A DNA stretch of 64,000 nucleotides from Alphaproteobacteria bacterium (GCA_023384135.1 JAHDXS010000002.1:186001-250000), one strand, 5' to 3'. Positions 1 to 9,105 are shown, counted from the first letter of the stretch. A program made the numbers and translations. The notes: generated by a model from the sequence alone, not told the origin.

Positions 1-219
1 AACCAGCGGGTCTTGAATGGCCATCCGGTCCGCCTGCAACGGCCAGCTGTCCGGCGCACGTCCGCCTTGCGGCGCGGCGCCCGGCGCGGCTCCGGTCTCG
101 GAGGAAGCGGCTTGCGCCGCCTCAACAGAAGGCCCGCCGGGCTTCGAAGCCGATTCGGCGGGCTTGCTTTTAACTTTAGGGGAATGAACAGCCTTAGGTT
201 TGTCCTGCTTGTCGCTCAC
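1..219 (-). CDS. Type I secretion system ATPase, N-terminal part (cut by window edge)
   Basis: Only the first 73 codons are present; the gene runs off the left edge. A GTG start at 219 opens a Pro/Ala/Lys-rich low-complexity leader. This is followed by 'PDSWPLQADRMAIQDPLV', which resembles the opening of the C39-like domain of LapB/RTX exporter ATPases (usually 'DPLLDCLVxLT'). It lies directly downstream of the TolC-like gene and the giant RTX adhesin on the same strand, the expected order for a dedicated exporter. By family knowledge it would be the inner-membrane ABC transporter energising RTX export. The call rests on a short motif plus context; Walker motifs lie outside the window. Confidence 0.6.
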   Translation of the reverse strand, partial: MSDKQDKPKAVHSPKVKSKPAESASKPGGPSVEAAQAASSETGAAPGAAPQGGRAPDSWPLQADRMAIQDPLV

Positions 220-248
220 GTGAAAGGATCCGTAAAGAAAGAGGAAAG

Positions 249-271
249 AGCGCGCTACTCCTTAGCGCGCT
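249..271 (-). terminator. Hairpin overlapping the stop codon of the TolC-like gene (attenuator or weak terminator)
   Basis: A perfect 9-bp stem (AGCGCGCTA / TAGCGCGCT) with a 5-nt loop spans the stop codon of the outer membrane channel gene. On the minus strand it is followed by a pyrimidine-rich stretch before the ATPase start at 219. It could attenuate expression between channel and ATPase. There is no long T-run, so full termination is doubtful. Confidence 0.5.
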
Positions 272-1677
272 TTCATCTTTTCTTTGTAAGACCATTCCTC
301 GCTGGAGGCAAGTGCGCTCTCCCGGGGTGCATCGATCCCAAGAACCGGAAGAAGCTTGCCCTTAAGAGCCAGCAGGCGGTAAACCGCGAACATTTCGAGA
401 AACTCGGAGTTCACTGTGTTACTGCGTGAAACGAACAGCTCGTTTTGGGAGTCAAGAACGTCCAGAAGCGTGCGGCGGTCCAGATTGAACTGGTCCTTGT
501 AAGCCTTGACGACTTCGGCGTTGGCCTCGGCCTGAGCCGAAAACTGAGCAGCACGCTCGCCGGAGGCAACCATGCTCGCCCAAGTCTGGCGGACATCGTT
601 CTCAACCGTGCGGGCCGCATCGGCGCGCTCTTCCTTGGTCTGCTGATGACGGTGCACAAACTCACGGGCGCGGGCCACATCGGCGCCGCCGCGGTAAAGA
701 TTCCAGTTCAAAACAACCAGAGCAGATGCGCTGGTGTCTTCCTCATCCTCAATCCCGCCCAAATCTTCGCCGGTACGGGCGTTGAGCTGCAGATCGACCT
801 GCGGATACATGGTGGATTTCGTGCCTTGCGCTTCGGCATAGGCGACCTCGATATCGGATTCGAAGATGCTCAGCGTCGGGCTGTTGGCAATCGCCTGAAC
901 GACCTCTTCCTCAACATCGGCGGACAAGCCATCGAACGGAATGGCCGGGAACTCAAGATCGGCCGGCGGGTCGCCGACTTCCTGACGGTAACGCGATTCG
1001 GCGTTGCGCAGGGCTTCGCGGGTGCTCGACTCGATCGTACGGGCAGACGCCAGACGGGCTTTCGCCTGCTCAAGGTCAGCCTGGGTGGAACGTCCGGCAT
1101 TCACGCCATCCTGAATTTGTTCGAGAATAGACACGTGATCGGCCACGTTATCGCGCGAGATCAGCAGAAGCTGACGTTGTCTCATCACTTCAAGGAACGA
1201 CTCAACGATCGCAAGACCGACAAGCTCGGAGGTTTCGCGCACACGGTAAGCGGACGAAGCCACGCGAGCTTTCTGACGCTTCACCTCATAATGGGCTTCG
1301 AAGCCGTCAAACAGCATCTGCGTCAGGGTGATCCCGGCTTGACGGCGGAACAACTCTTCCGTGTCGTCGCCGTCGGCCCCGCCGCGCGTACCGACATCGT
1401 CGGTATACTCATAACCGGCATCGGCGTTGACGTCGATGGAGGGGAGGAACAAGGCCTGACCCTGATTCAATTCTTCGTCGGTCGCCCGTCGGCTTGCGGC
1501 CACAACCCCGTATTCGGGGTTGGTCGCCAGACCGATAGCCACGGCATCGCGCAGGTTGGTAGCCTTTTGTGCGGCCTCCTTCTGCTCTTCGGCCAGAGAC
1601 GGGAACGCACCACACGCCAGGATGGCGGAAACGGCGCTTGCCAGGAAAAACCTGCGGAACTTGATACTCGTAGTCAC
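262..1677 (-). CDS. TolC family type I secretion outer membrane protein
   Basis: A 471-aa outer membrane channel of the TolC/LapE class, the exit duct of a type I secretion system. I chose the GTG at 1677 because GAGGTGA sits 5 nt upstream and it opens a signal peptide (positive 'KFRRFFLAS', hydrophobic core, cleavage near 'FPSLA-EEQ'). A longer open frame to 1785 adds an implausible N-terminus. The body has the two-fold coiled-coil OEP pattern: 'NLRDAVAIGLATNPE' near the start, 'LFLPSIDVNADAGYEYTDD' in the first half, 'VVLNWNLYRGG' in the second half and 'YKDQFNLDRRTLLDVLDSQN' near the end, all typical of TolC homologues. It lies between the giant adhesin and the exporter ATPase on one strand and probably serves both RTX proteins of the window. 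Confidence 0.93.
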   Translation of the reverse strand: MTTSIKFRRFFLASAVSAILACGAFPSLAEEQKEAAQKATNLRDAVAIGLATNPEYGVVAASRRATDEELNQGQALFLPSIDVNADAGYEYTDDVGTRGGADGDDTEELFRRQAGITLTQMLFDGFEAHYEVKRQKARVASSAYRVRETSELVGLAIVESFLEVMRQRQLLLISRDNVADHVSILEQIQDGVNAGRSTQADLEQAKARLASARTIESSTREALRNAESRYRQEVGDPPADLEFPAIPFDGLSADVEEEVVQAIANSPTLSIFESDIEVAYAEAQGTKSTMYPQVDLQLNARTGEDLGGIEDEEDTSASALVVLNWNLYRGGADVARAREFVHRHQQTKEERADAARTVENDVRQTWASMVASGERAAQFSAQAEANAEVVKAYKDQFNLDRRTLLDVLDSQNELFVSRSNTVNSEFLEMFAVYRLLALKGKLLPVLGIDAPRESALASSEEWSYKEKMKAR

Positions 1678-1893
1678 GGTACTCACCTCATAAATAAAAA
1701 CAATAGTCCCAAAACACCCTGTGCGAAGATCGCCGGCACGTTTATTTATGCCTTTTTTTAGCACGTATATCAAGTGCGTCTTCACAATTTTTTCAAAGAC
1801 TTAGCAGGATATATACAGAAAACGGATCGCCCCTTCGTTAAACCCAGATAACAAAAAGGACGATCCGTAGCTCTATATGTCTCCCACCCGGCC

Positions 1894-4800
1894 TTATACG
1901 GTCGCCTTGATCGCCTGATCAAGGTCCAGACCGGTTACGCCCGTCAGCACGGCCAGGGCAACCGCCCCGCTCACGCCGCCAGCGCCGGAAACATCAACCG
2001 CAAGATGCGTATTGCCTGCGATTTCCGTTGCGATCACAAAATCGGCGATATCGTCGCTGAGCGGGTCGAACCCGGCCAGAATGGACGAAAGGTCGATCAC
2101 GTCGCCCTCGGACAGGTCGAAATCGCGAATTTCGTCGATTCCTTCGTCCAAAGCGGCAAACAGGAACGTATCCGCGCCCGATCCGCCGTAAATCACGTCG
2201 TTGCCGAGACCGCCGGAGATAACATCGTCACCTTCCTGACCGAAGATCAGATCGTGGCCAGCGCCGCCGGAAATCAGGTCGTCCCCGCCGATCCGGCCCG
2301 TTCCGCCCGAAGTGACGGATTCTTCGGCCAGTGCAACGGCGTTCGCACGGATGTAGGCGATCGTGTCGTCACGGTCCCAGCCGGGGTTGATGGCGCTCTC
2401 GCCGGCTTCAAGCCGCTCGAACACTTCCCAGCCAGACCCGGCCTCGACCGTAAGCCCCTGCATGAACGCCAGATCGTCGGTGAACAAAACGTCGCCGAAG
2501 ATGATATCCGTGCCGTCGCCGCCGACCAGAACGTCGTCGCCGACCGGGTCAAGCGTCAGTACGGGGTTGATATCAACCAGAACGGCGGTCAGGTCGAGCG
2601 CGTCAACGACGTTAACGGCGGAACCGTCCGAGTCGATGATGCCCAGACGGGCAAGCGTGGTACCGCTGATATTGATCCCGACCCCGATCACCTCGTCGCT
2701 GAGCGACTGAAGCAGAGCCACCTCGTTGGTACCGTCGGAGCCCGTAATCTGGCTCATGACCGTCGCCGCGTTGCCGCTGGTGGCGACGCCCGAGTTGTTG
2801 TTATAGCGGTTCGGCTCACCGTCAGAGATGAAATAGCTCGTGGTGATGGCATTGCCGCCCAGAGGCTCGGCACCCGAAAGCCATGAGATCGCATGCTGCA
2901 GCGGATCTTCATAGTTCGTGTACCCGCCGGTCGTCAGACCTTCGAGATACGCGATCGAAGCCGCGAGACCAGCTGCATCCGTCACAGTGAACGTCGCCTC
3001 GGACACAACATCCGTGTTGAACGCGATCATATGCACCTTGATAACGCCGTCATCATAAGCGCCCAGATCGTTCATCAGGCTTTGCATAGCGTCAATCAGA
3101 AGCGAAATCCGAGAGCTTGCGAGATTCGGATTGCCCATGGAGCCGCTGACGTCCAGCATAAACACCATGTTGTAATCCTGCGTCTTCTGCTCAAGGAAAG
3201 AACCGCCCGAATCGCCGACCAGAATGTCCGCGCCTGCGGAACCTGTGATCGTGCCTTCGTCGCCGCCGACGCGGTGGGGAACGGTCGAACCGTCCGTGTC
3301 ATCCACGTTTTCGCCGACAATGATCGTACCTTCGATACACTTCAGGGTCAGGGTCGCGGTATCGCTGTCCCCGTCCGCATCCGTAACGGTGTAGGTGAAG
3401 ACATCCGTATCGCAGCCGCAATCATCGGGCTTGTCGGTCACATCGACCTCGCCGACCAGCTTGAGGCTGTCCTCGCGGTCTTCGCCCACGCTGGTCGCGC
3501 GGACGCCGACTTTGGCGCCATCAAGATCGGTAAGGCTCAGACCGTCGATAAAGATCACGGCTTCGGTAACGTCGGCGTCGTTGCCGCCGATGGTGCCGAT
3601 AACGAACCCGTAATCGAAGCCGTTGCTCGCGCCGTTCATGTTATTTCCGGCATTGCCTACGGACGTAATCGGGCCGCCGTCGCCATTGAGGTCAAGGAAG
3701 AACCCGTTAAGGTCCGCCACGCCCTGCAACAGCCTGACGCTGAACTGAACGCCGCTGCCCTGCTCGACTGCGGTGATCTCGATCTTGACGCCGTTTCCGG
3801 CATCCAGAAGGTAAACCGGAGAGAACACGGAGTCGCTCTCGTCTTCGCAATCATTGAGCGTATAGATATAGGAACCGTCCGCATTGATATGCAGCGTGCC
3901 TTTATCGCCCTGGATGCTTGCGCCCGTAACCGGATCGACATCCACCTCGACGCCGCCGAAGGAAACCTTCGTCACCGTGTTCGGCTGGTCGTTGCTGAGC
4001 AGATCATTGGTCAGAACATTACCGTCCACACTGGTTTGCAGGTGGTCGAACTGCTGATGATCGTCAACAGCGCACGGCGCATCGTCAAAGACCTTGATCT
4101 TGATCGAGGTCTGCGCGGTGTCGTTGTCAAAATCACGAACCGTCACACCGAACTGCAACGTAATAATGTCGTTCGGGTTGGACGTATCGGCATGATCCAA
4201 CGTCCCCAGAAGCGTGAACGTGTAGTCCCCGCCTTCGGTGATCTCCAGAGTGAAGATCGGCTCGCCGTCCGCCGTTCCGGTGTAGGTATTACCGGAAAGT
4301 GCCACGATGACCGGAACCCCGTTAGAGGTCAGGCTGCCGCCCGCTGCGCCGGTGAAGCTGAAACTGCCGATGCCGGTCGCGCTGAACGAACCCGGACCGT
4401 CCGATCCGAAATCAGCGGAAACGACGCTGCCCGTAACCACGGGGCCGAGATTCGTCTCATCGACAGAAAGAACACCCGGTCTGACGATCGAGGGACCGTC
4501 GTCGCGGACATTGACCGTGATCACACCGTTGGCGCTGTCGCCTTCGCTGTCCGTCGCCGTAACGCCGAACTCAAGCGGCAGAACGTCGTCGGGATTCGAT
4601 CCGTCGGGGTGATCCAGCGTACCAATCAGGGTAAAGGTGTAGGAACCGTTGCTCTGGATCACAAGCGTAAAGACATCCGAACCTCCGGCGGTGCCGGTAT
4701 AGGTGTTGGTGCCCGCATCGAACGTGACGCTGACGGGGTCGCCGCCAGAGGTGATCGTTCCGATAAAGAACGTTCCGTTTCCAGAGAACTCGCCCGGCGT

Positions 4801-7800
4801 ATCGGGGCCAAAATCGGCTTCCACCTGATCGGTGACCGAAGTCGTCGGCGCCATGTTCGTCTCATCGACCGTGACCGTTTCCGGCTGCACGATGACCGGA
4901 ATCTGATCCGGCTTGACGCACAGCGTGACCGTGTCGAACGCGCTCGCGCGGTTGTCCGACGTGTCGGTCTCTGTGCCGTTCGTGTTCTGCTCGAACGCGA
5001 TGGATTCAATGGTCAGCGCAAACTCGCCGACAACGCCGTTGGGCACATTGATTCCAAGGCCGATAAGCTGCGCGGGAGTGAGAACCCAGCCGCCCAGATC
5101 CGCATCGTAAGACCCGGCCGTAAGCGTCACGCCATCCGGCAGGCCGCGCACGATAATCGTCTCGATGACTTCCGAACCGTCCGTGTCATTGACAGAGGTC
5201 GTGATCGTAAACGGAATGGTCGTGCCTTCCTCGCCGCACTCAAGAACGCCATCAACGTTCGGAACATCGGCAACGGCATCCACGATCACATCGAAGCTAT
5301 CGTTCGCGGAGGCGGAAATTCCAGCATCCGGATCGGTCGCCGTCGCGGTCGCGACGAGTCCAGTCAGGTCGATATCGCTGTCCGGCGCGGGCTTGAATTT
5401 CAGAACCGTGTCGAGGCTCTCACCGGGGGCAAGAACGACCGTCCAGGTCTGCGTGCCGGGATCATAGGAACCGACCGTAAAGATGAACTCGCCCCAGCTC
5501 GGGTCGATGCCCGTGATGGTAACGGTCAGGTACTCGTTCGGGCCGGGATTGGCGCCCAGCTGAGCGGTGACCGGAACGTTGACGCAATCGTCTTCTTTGA
5601 CGAACGCATCGTCGATTCCCTGATTCACCGTGATCGTCGGCGGGTTGATCACCGGCTTCCATGTAACGGTGAACGTGTCCTTGTCTTCTGCGTTGTTGTT
5701 CGTGGTGTCGAAATCGGTGTCAGAGACCGGGTTTTCGGTCGTGAACACCTTGGCCACCAGCTCGATGCTGCCGAAGTAATTCGCGTTCGGCGGCGTGATG
5801 GTGAGGCCCACGATCTCGGCAGGGGTCAGGAAGTAAACGCCCGGCGCGGTCATCGTGCCGGCAGAGAGCGTAAAGCCCTCGGGAACGCCGGAAATCTCGT
5901 AACCCGTAATCACTTCGGAACCGTCATCAAGTCCGGCGCCGTTATTGACCTCTTCCCCGGTCAGGGCATGAAGGTCGATATTCAGCGTCTGCCCTTCGGT
6001 GCCGCATTCGTCTTCGGCCTGAATGTCGGGCTTGTCGGCCACGGCATCGACAATGACGTTGAAACCGTCATCATCCGAGGCGGAGAGTCCGGCATCCGGA
6101 TCGGTTGCCGTCGCGGTTGCGACAAGTCCGGTCAGGTCGATATCGCTATCGGCGGCGGGCTTGAATTTCAGAACCGTGTCGAGGCTCTCGCCGGGGGCGA
6201 GAACAACGGTCCACGTGCCGGTCAGAGCGTCATAAGAACCAACGGTGAAGATCACTTCGCCCCAGCTCGGATCGATGCCCGTGATGGTGACGGTCAGATA
6301 CTCGTTCGGGCCGGGATTCGCGCCCAGCTGAGCGGTAACCGGAACGACAACGCAGCCGTCTTCGTAGACTTGCGCATCGTCAACGCCGTTATTGACCTCG
6401 ATGGTCGGCGGGTTGATGACGGGCTTCCAGGTCAGCGTAAACTTGTCGTAATCGAAACCGTAATTGTTCCAGTAATTGAACTCGCCGTCCGTGACGGGAT
6501 TCTCGGTGGTGAACACCTTGGCGAACAGCTTCACGGAGCCGAAGTAATTGGAATTCGGCGGCGTGATTGTCAGGCCTTCGATCTCTTCGGGAGTCAGATA
6601 GTAAACGCCCGGGAAAATCTGAGTGCCTGCGGACAGCGTAAAGCCTGCCGGAACGCCGGAAATCATGTAACCCGTGATCCGCTCGGAACCGTCGTCGGAT
6701 CCAACGCCGTTATTGACCTCTTCCCCGGTGCGGGCGGTGAGGTTGATTTCAAGCGTTTCGCCTTCAAGACCGCAATCGTCTTCGGCCTGAATGTCGGGTT
6801 TGTCCGCAACAGCATCAACAATAATGTCAAACGTATCGCTGACAGTCCCGGTAAGGCCCGTGGACGGGTCTGTCTCGGTAACGGTGAACAGAAGGTTCAG
6901 AGCATCGACATCGCTGTCGGCGGGCGGATAAAATTTCGGATTGTCGGAAGAGCCGAATTCGGCGCCGCCGGCAGTCGTGAACGTATAGGTTCCTGCGACC
7001 GGATCGAATACGCCCGGTCCCGTAACGGTCCAGCCGGAGGGAATGCCGGAAATGACGATAGTCAGGATACCGCCGGCGCTTTCAGGCGCAGCATAAAGAT
7101 TCGTTTGGACGCAGCCGTCCTCATAGACATAGCTGTCGCCGACTTCGATGATCGGCATAGGCGGCTCGGCATCCGGACCTGCGGAACGGGCAAGGCCGAG
7201 ATCATCCTTAATCTCCGGCAAATCATAAACAAGAGCCGTGGGATTGATCGGCCCGACATCCTCAAGCGGAATGACGCCCTGCGCGTCGAAGCTGCTCTGG
7301 AATCCGTAACCGGAATTGGAACCACCGCCGATCGGGCCGGATGCACCGGCTGCAGGCTCAATTTTCGCGACGTTTTCGGCGCTGTCCTGATTCTGCGCCG
7401 ACTCTTCGCCCGCTGCGGGCTCGACATCCTGCGGCGCGGTCTGTTGCTGCGCGGCGGACTGGCCTTGGGAAACGTCTTGCGGCGCGGCTTGAGTCTCAGA
7501 CTCCGCAAGATCGACATTTTCGGCGCCGGACTTGCGGGCGCCGGTCTTCACAGCCTCATCCTCAATGAACTCGTCCGAATTGAAAAGAAGCTCCGTGAAT
7601 TCCAGAACGGCCGAAGGCTGACCGAACAAGGCGCCATCGAAACCCTTGAGTACGATCGAGGAACCGTCATCGAATACGAGGTTGAGATCTTCGCCCGTCT
7701 TGGTGAATTCCTGCACGATGGCCTTGGAGAAACTGAACACATATTTGTGCCCGGCCTCCATATCGACCGTATAAGACTGACCCGCTCCGGGGCGGTCCAG

Positions 7801-7935
7801 GGGAATGGAACCGGCATCTGCGACCACGATCGGCTGATCGCTTTGCTGCATGGCCTGCTGCTCTGAAGAAGAGTGAGAGTTGACTGTATTCGAACCGGCG
7901 CCTTGTGCACTGGTTACGGTTTCTGGGTTAGTCAT
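1894..7935 (-). CDS. Giant RTX adhesin with vWA domain and VCBS/cadherin-like repeats
   Basis: A 2013-aa type I secretion substrate of the LapA-like surface adhesin class. ATG at 7935 has AGGAG 8 nt upstream. Layout seen: N-terminal beta module (about 35-125), Ala/Gln-rich linker (130-200), Ig-like repeats including two exact-length 256-aa units (about 373-884), two VCBS-type repeats of about 130 aa (1010-1280, 'VDETN...TLDHxDxSNPxD'), a cadherin-like segment, and a short RTX motif. Then follow a vWA domain (about 1583-1760) with MIDAS motif DVSGS and a second RTX block (about 1800-1925, 'GGxGxDxIxGGxGxD'). The last ~90 residues match the C-terminal secretion target of the VCA0849 class ('FDLSEGDVIDLSSILAGFDP'). 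There is no signal peptide, as expected. Calcium-stabilised adhesion or biofilm formation is inferred from family and neighbours. Confidence 0.93.
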   Translation of the reverse strand: MTNPETVTSAQGAGSNTVNSHSSSEQQAMQQSDQPIVVADAGSIPLDRPGAGQSYTVDMEAGHKYVFSFSKAIVQEFTKTGEDLNLVFDDGSSIVLKGFDGALFGQPSAVLEFTELLFNSDEFIEDEAVKTGARKSGAENVDLAESETQAAPQDVSQGQSAAQQQTAPQDVEPAAGEESAQNQDSAENVAKIEPAAGASGPIGGGSNSGYGFQSSFDAQGVIPLEDVGPINPTALVYDLPEIKDDLGLARSAGPDAEPPMPIIEVGDSYVYEDGCVQTNLYAAPESAGGILTIVISGIPSGWTVTGPGVFDPVAGTYTFTTAGGAEFGSSDNPKFYPPADSDVDALNLLFTVTETDPSTGLTGTVSDTFDIIVDAVADKPDIQAEDDCGLEGETLEINLTARTGEEVNNGVGSDDGSERITGYMISGVPAGFTLSAGTQIFPGVYYLTPEEIEGLTITPPNSNYFGSVKLFAKVFTTENPVTDGEFNYWNNYGFDYDKFTLTWKPVINPPTIEVNNGVDDAQVYEDGCVVVPVTAQLGANPGPNEYLTVTITGIDPSWGEVIFTVGSYDALTGTWTVVLAPGESLDTVLKFKPAADSDIDLTGLVATATATDPDAGLSASDDDGFNVIVDAVADKPDIQAEDECGTEGQTLNIDLHALTGEEVNNGAGLDDGSEVITGYEISGVPEGFTLSAGTMTAPGVYFLTPAEIVGLTITPPNANYFGSIELVAKVFTTENPVSDTDFDTTNNNAEDKDTFTVTWKPVINPPTITVNQGIDDAFVKEDDCVNVPVTAQLGANPGPNEYLTVTITGIDPSWGEFIFTVGSYDPGTQTWTVVLAPGESLDTVLKFKPAPDSDIDLTGLVATATATDPDAGISASANDSFDVIVDAVADVPNVDGVLECGEEGTTIPFTITTSVNDTDGSEVIETIIVRGLPDGVTLTAGSYDADLGGWVLTPAQLIGLGINVPNGVVGEFALTIESIAFEQNTNGTETDTSDNRASAFDTVTLCVKPDQIPVIVQPETVTVDETNMAPTTSVTDQVEADFGPDTPGEFSGNGTFFIGTITSGGDPVSVTFDAGTNTYTGTAGGSDVFTLVIQSNGSYTFTLIGTLDHPDGSNPDDVLPLEFGVTATDSEGDSANGVITVNVRDDGPSIVRPGVLSVDETNLGPVVTGSVVSADFGSDGPGSFSATGIGSFSFTGAAGGSLTSNGVPVIVALSGNTYTGTADGEPIFTLEITEGGDYTFTLLGTLDHADTSNPNDIITLQFGVTVRDFDNDTAQTSIKIKVFDDAPCAVDDHQQFDHLQTSVDGNVLTNDLLSNDQPNTVTKVSFGGVEVDVDPVTGASIQGDKGTLHINADGSYIYTLNDCEDESDSVFSPVYLLDAGNGVKIEITAVEQGSGVQFSVRLLQGVADLNGFFLDLNGDGGPITSVGNAGNNMNGASNGFDYGFVIGTIGGNDADVTEAVIFIDGLSLTDLDGAKVGVRATSVGEDREDSLKLVGEVDVTDKPDDCGCDTDVFTYTVTDADGDSDTATLTLKCIEGTIIVGENVDDTDGSTVPHRVGGDEGTITGSAGADILVGDSGGSFLEQKTQDYNMVFMLDVSGSMGNPNLASSRISLLIDAMQSLMNDLGAYDDGVIKVHMIAFNTDVVSEATFTVTDAAGLAASIAYLEGLTTGGYTNYEDPLQHAISWLSGAEPLGGNAITTSYFISDGEPNRYNNNSGVATSGNAATVMSQITGSDGTNEVALLQSLSDEVIGVGINISGTTLARLGIIDSDGSAVNVVDALDLTAVLVDINPVLTLDPVGDDVLVGGDGTDIIFGDVLFTDDLAFMQGLTVEAGSGWEVFERLEAGESAINPGWDRDDTIAYIRANAVALAEESVTSGGTGRIGGDDLISGGAGHDLIFGQEGDDVISGGLGNDVIYGGSGADTFLFAALDEGIDEIRDFDLSEGDVIDLSSILAGFDPLSDDIADFVIATEIAGNTHLAVDVSGAGGVSGAVALAVLTGVTGLDLDQAIKATV
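5284..6819 (-). repeat. Two 768-bp direct repeats inside the adhesin gene
   Basis: Two adjacent in-frame units, 6052-6819 and 5284-6051, each exactly 768 bp (256 codons). Each begins 'VDAVADKPDIQAED' and shares 'TGEEVNNG', 'GYxISGVPxGFTLSAGT', 'KVFTTENPV', 'TWKPVINPPTI', 'GANPGPNEYLTVTITGIDP' and 'APGESLDTVLKFKPA'. A third VDAVAD motif at 5283 starts a diverged unit. The pattern is a tandem duplication of an Ig-like pair. Confidence 0.9.
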
Positions 7936-8435
7936 CAGTATTACTCCTTGGAACTCAATAAGAAACTCAACCTAAGTTGTTATCACCGCTTGCCCGAAGG
8001 CTTTGTTAACGCTTTATTAACAGACTGCACTTCTTTACAGAATATAGACCGGAAAGTCAACGATTATGACAAAAGATCAATCGCAACATGTATTTACATA
8101 ATAAATAGGCGTCGGCGCAATCATCCTTTGCCCTGTAACACTCCCCCTTTTATCGGAAAATAACCTCTAAAAGGACGATATTTTTGAGGAAAGCCATAGT
8201 TTTCCATAGATTTTGAGCTCAAAATTCAACCCGACAGCCCGCCCGCTCGAACGCACTAATCCATCCCTTTTCTTTCGGCTTAAAATTATTTCTCGATTCG
8301 CGCCTGATTTTCTGCCATGTTCAGCCGCGAATCGCACCGCCGATTCGCATGTATGGAAGCCCCGATTCGGCACCCAAAACAAAAAATCGTCCTGAAAAAT
8401 CCCCCCATGAAAAAAATTATTACCCTTGGGATAAA
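7936..8435. other. Intergenic region upstream of the adhesin; no gene seen
   Basis: About 500 bp of rather AT-rich DNA between the adhesin start and the DnaA-box palindrome. Apart from the TTAA-N7-TTAA site at 8006-8020 and the adhesin Shine-Dalgarno (AGGAG at about 7944-7948) I see no convincing gene. Short open frames here have no ribosome binding site or recognisable protein character. Confidence 0.6.
8006..8020. promoter_or_regulatory. CtrA-type box (TTAA-N7-TTAA) upstream of the adhesin
   Basis: TTAA CGCTTTA TTAA matches the full alphaproteobacterial CtrA recognition site, 71 bp upstream of the adhesin start codon. The motif is seen directly. Cell-cycle control by CtrA is an inference, since the ctrA gene is not in the window and short AT-rich motifs arise by chance. 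Confidence 0.45.
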
Positions 8436-8524
8436 CTGTGGATAACCTGTGGGTGTTATCCACAGGCCCACGGCTACACTACACTGCCTTAAAATTTTAT
8501 TTTAAAATAGTCACTTGGGATAAA
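8425..8524. repeat. 11-bp direct repeat flanking the DnaA-box palindrome, with AT-rich segment
   Basis: CTTGGGATAAA occurs exactly at 8425-8435 and 8514-8524, bracketing the DnaA-box palindrome. Between palindrome and second copy lies an almost pure A/T run (about 8489-8510). Such repeats plus AT-rich DNA are typical of origin-like regions; the function is inferred. Confidence 0.45.
8436..8465. promoter_or_regulatory. Palindrome of two perfect DnaA boxes
   Basis: CTGTGGATAAC - 8-nt spacer - GTTATCCACAG, an 11-bp perfect inverted repeat. Each arm contains the consensus DnaA box TTATCCACA (minus strand 8437-8445, plus strand 8456-8464). It sits in a long gene-free stretch between divergently transcribed genes and beside an AT-rich segment. 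It could be a DnaA-titrating or regulatory site, or part of a replication origin. Confidence 0.6.
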
Positions 8525-8570
8525 ATTTTCATTCAAAAAACCTCTGGACTCAACCCCGATCCCAAGGCAT

Positions 8571-9081
8571 CCTGAGAACATCTCCAGACGGTTCGAAGCA
8601 AGCGATTGCTTCTCCCCGGCCCGGAGATCGGGCGGATGGCTCCGCCCAGGGTTCTCGGAGCTACACCACGCAAGGTTTCGGCCTTATGCGGTGCCGGGGG
8701 CTCAAGAGGAAACGTAAGTGTTCCAGCCAGTCGGCGGCATCCAGCCTGTGGTCGCGCACATAAAAACGTTTGTAGGATCGCCCCGCTTTGGTCTGGTTCG
8801 CGCTTGAGCGTCTCTTCGAAATATCGTCGTTCTCGCGATGAGCGGCGGTGAGTGTTTGATCAACACGATAAATACGCGGGTGATGGGTTCATCCGCAGCT
8901 GCAGGAACGTTAAGGCGGCAAGCTACCGCGCGTGTTTCCGGCAATCTGATCTGGCTTACCTGCCTCCTTTACCTTGTGTAAAGCTCAGGCAGGATCATGC
9001 TCCCGAAAAGTCCCCGGTGTCCGGCCTTTCTCCAACCCCGTGTTGGGTGTTAGGCGGCGATGCCGGGGCGCTTTTCGTTTT
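8571..9081 (+). ncRNA. Unidentified structured RNA of about 500 nt
   Basis: A gene-free block dense in stable hairpins. A GAGAAC/GTTCTC stem (8574-8579 with 8651-8656) encloses two perfect 7-bp hairpins, 8595-8612 with a GCGA tetraloop and 8630-8647. Further hairpins lie at 8876-8896, 8915-8929 and 8959-8993 (CCTGCC/GGCAGG stacked on CTTTAC/GTAAAG). The block ends with CCCCG...CGGGG (9036-9068) followed by CTTTTCGTTTT, suggesting plus-strand transcription and termination. I looked for RNase P, tmRNA (one- or two-piece), SRP RNA and cobalamin riboswitch signatures and found none convincing. Open frames here lack starts and ribosome binding sites. Exact ends are uncertain. Confidence 0.5.
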
Positions 9082-9105
9082 GGGGGCAAGAAAATAGATC
9101 CGCAA

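Noticed and set aside
445..1761. 438-aa plus-strand frame opposite the TolC gene
   Set aside because: Antisense of a well-supported TolC family protein with signal peptide and ribosome site.
1822..1868. Terminator between the adhesin and TolC genes
   Set aside because: ACGGATCG/CGATCCGT can pair, but the loop is over 30 nt and no T-run follows; too weak to call.
2893..7866. 1657-aa open frame on the plus strand opposite the adhesin
   Set aside because: It is the antisense of a repetitive GC-rich gene; composition is Arg/Gly/Val repeats without domains, while the opposite frame has clear RTX, vWA and VCBS motifs and a good start.
8702..8944. 80-aa minus-strand ORF in the structured block
   Set aside because: No ribosome site, no homology I recognise and overlap with stable hairpins; more likely non-coding.
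8571..9081. RNase P RNA, tmRNA, SRP RNA or cobalamin riboswitch
   Set aside because: No RNase P GAGGAAAGTCC core, no tRNA-like T-arm or tag with ANDN-type start, no SRP GGAAGG...GCAGCC loop and no complete B12 box; only partial resemblances.
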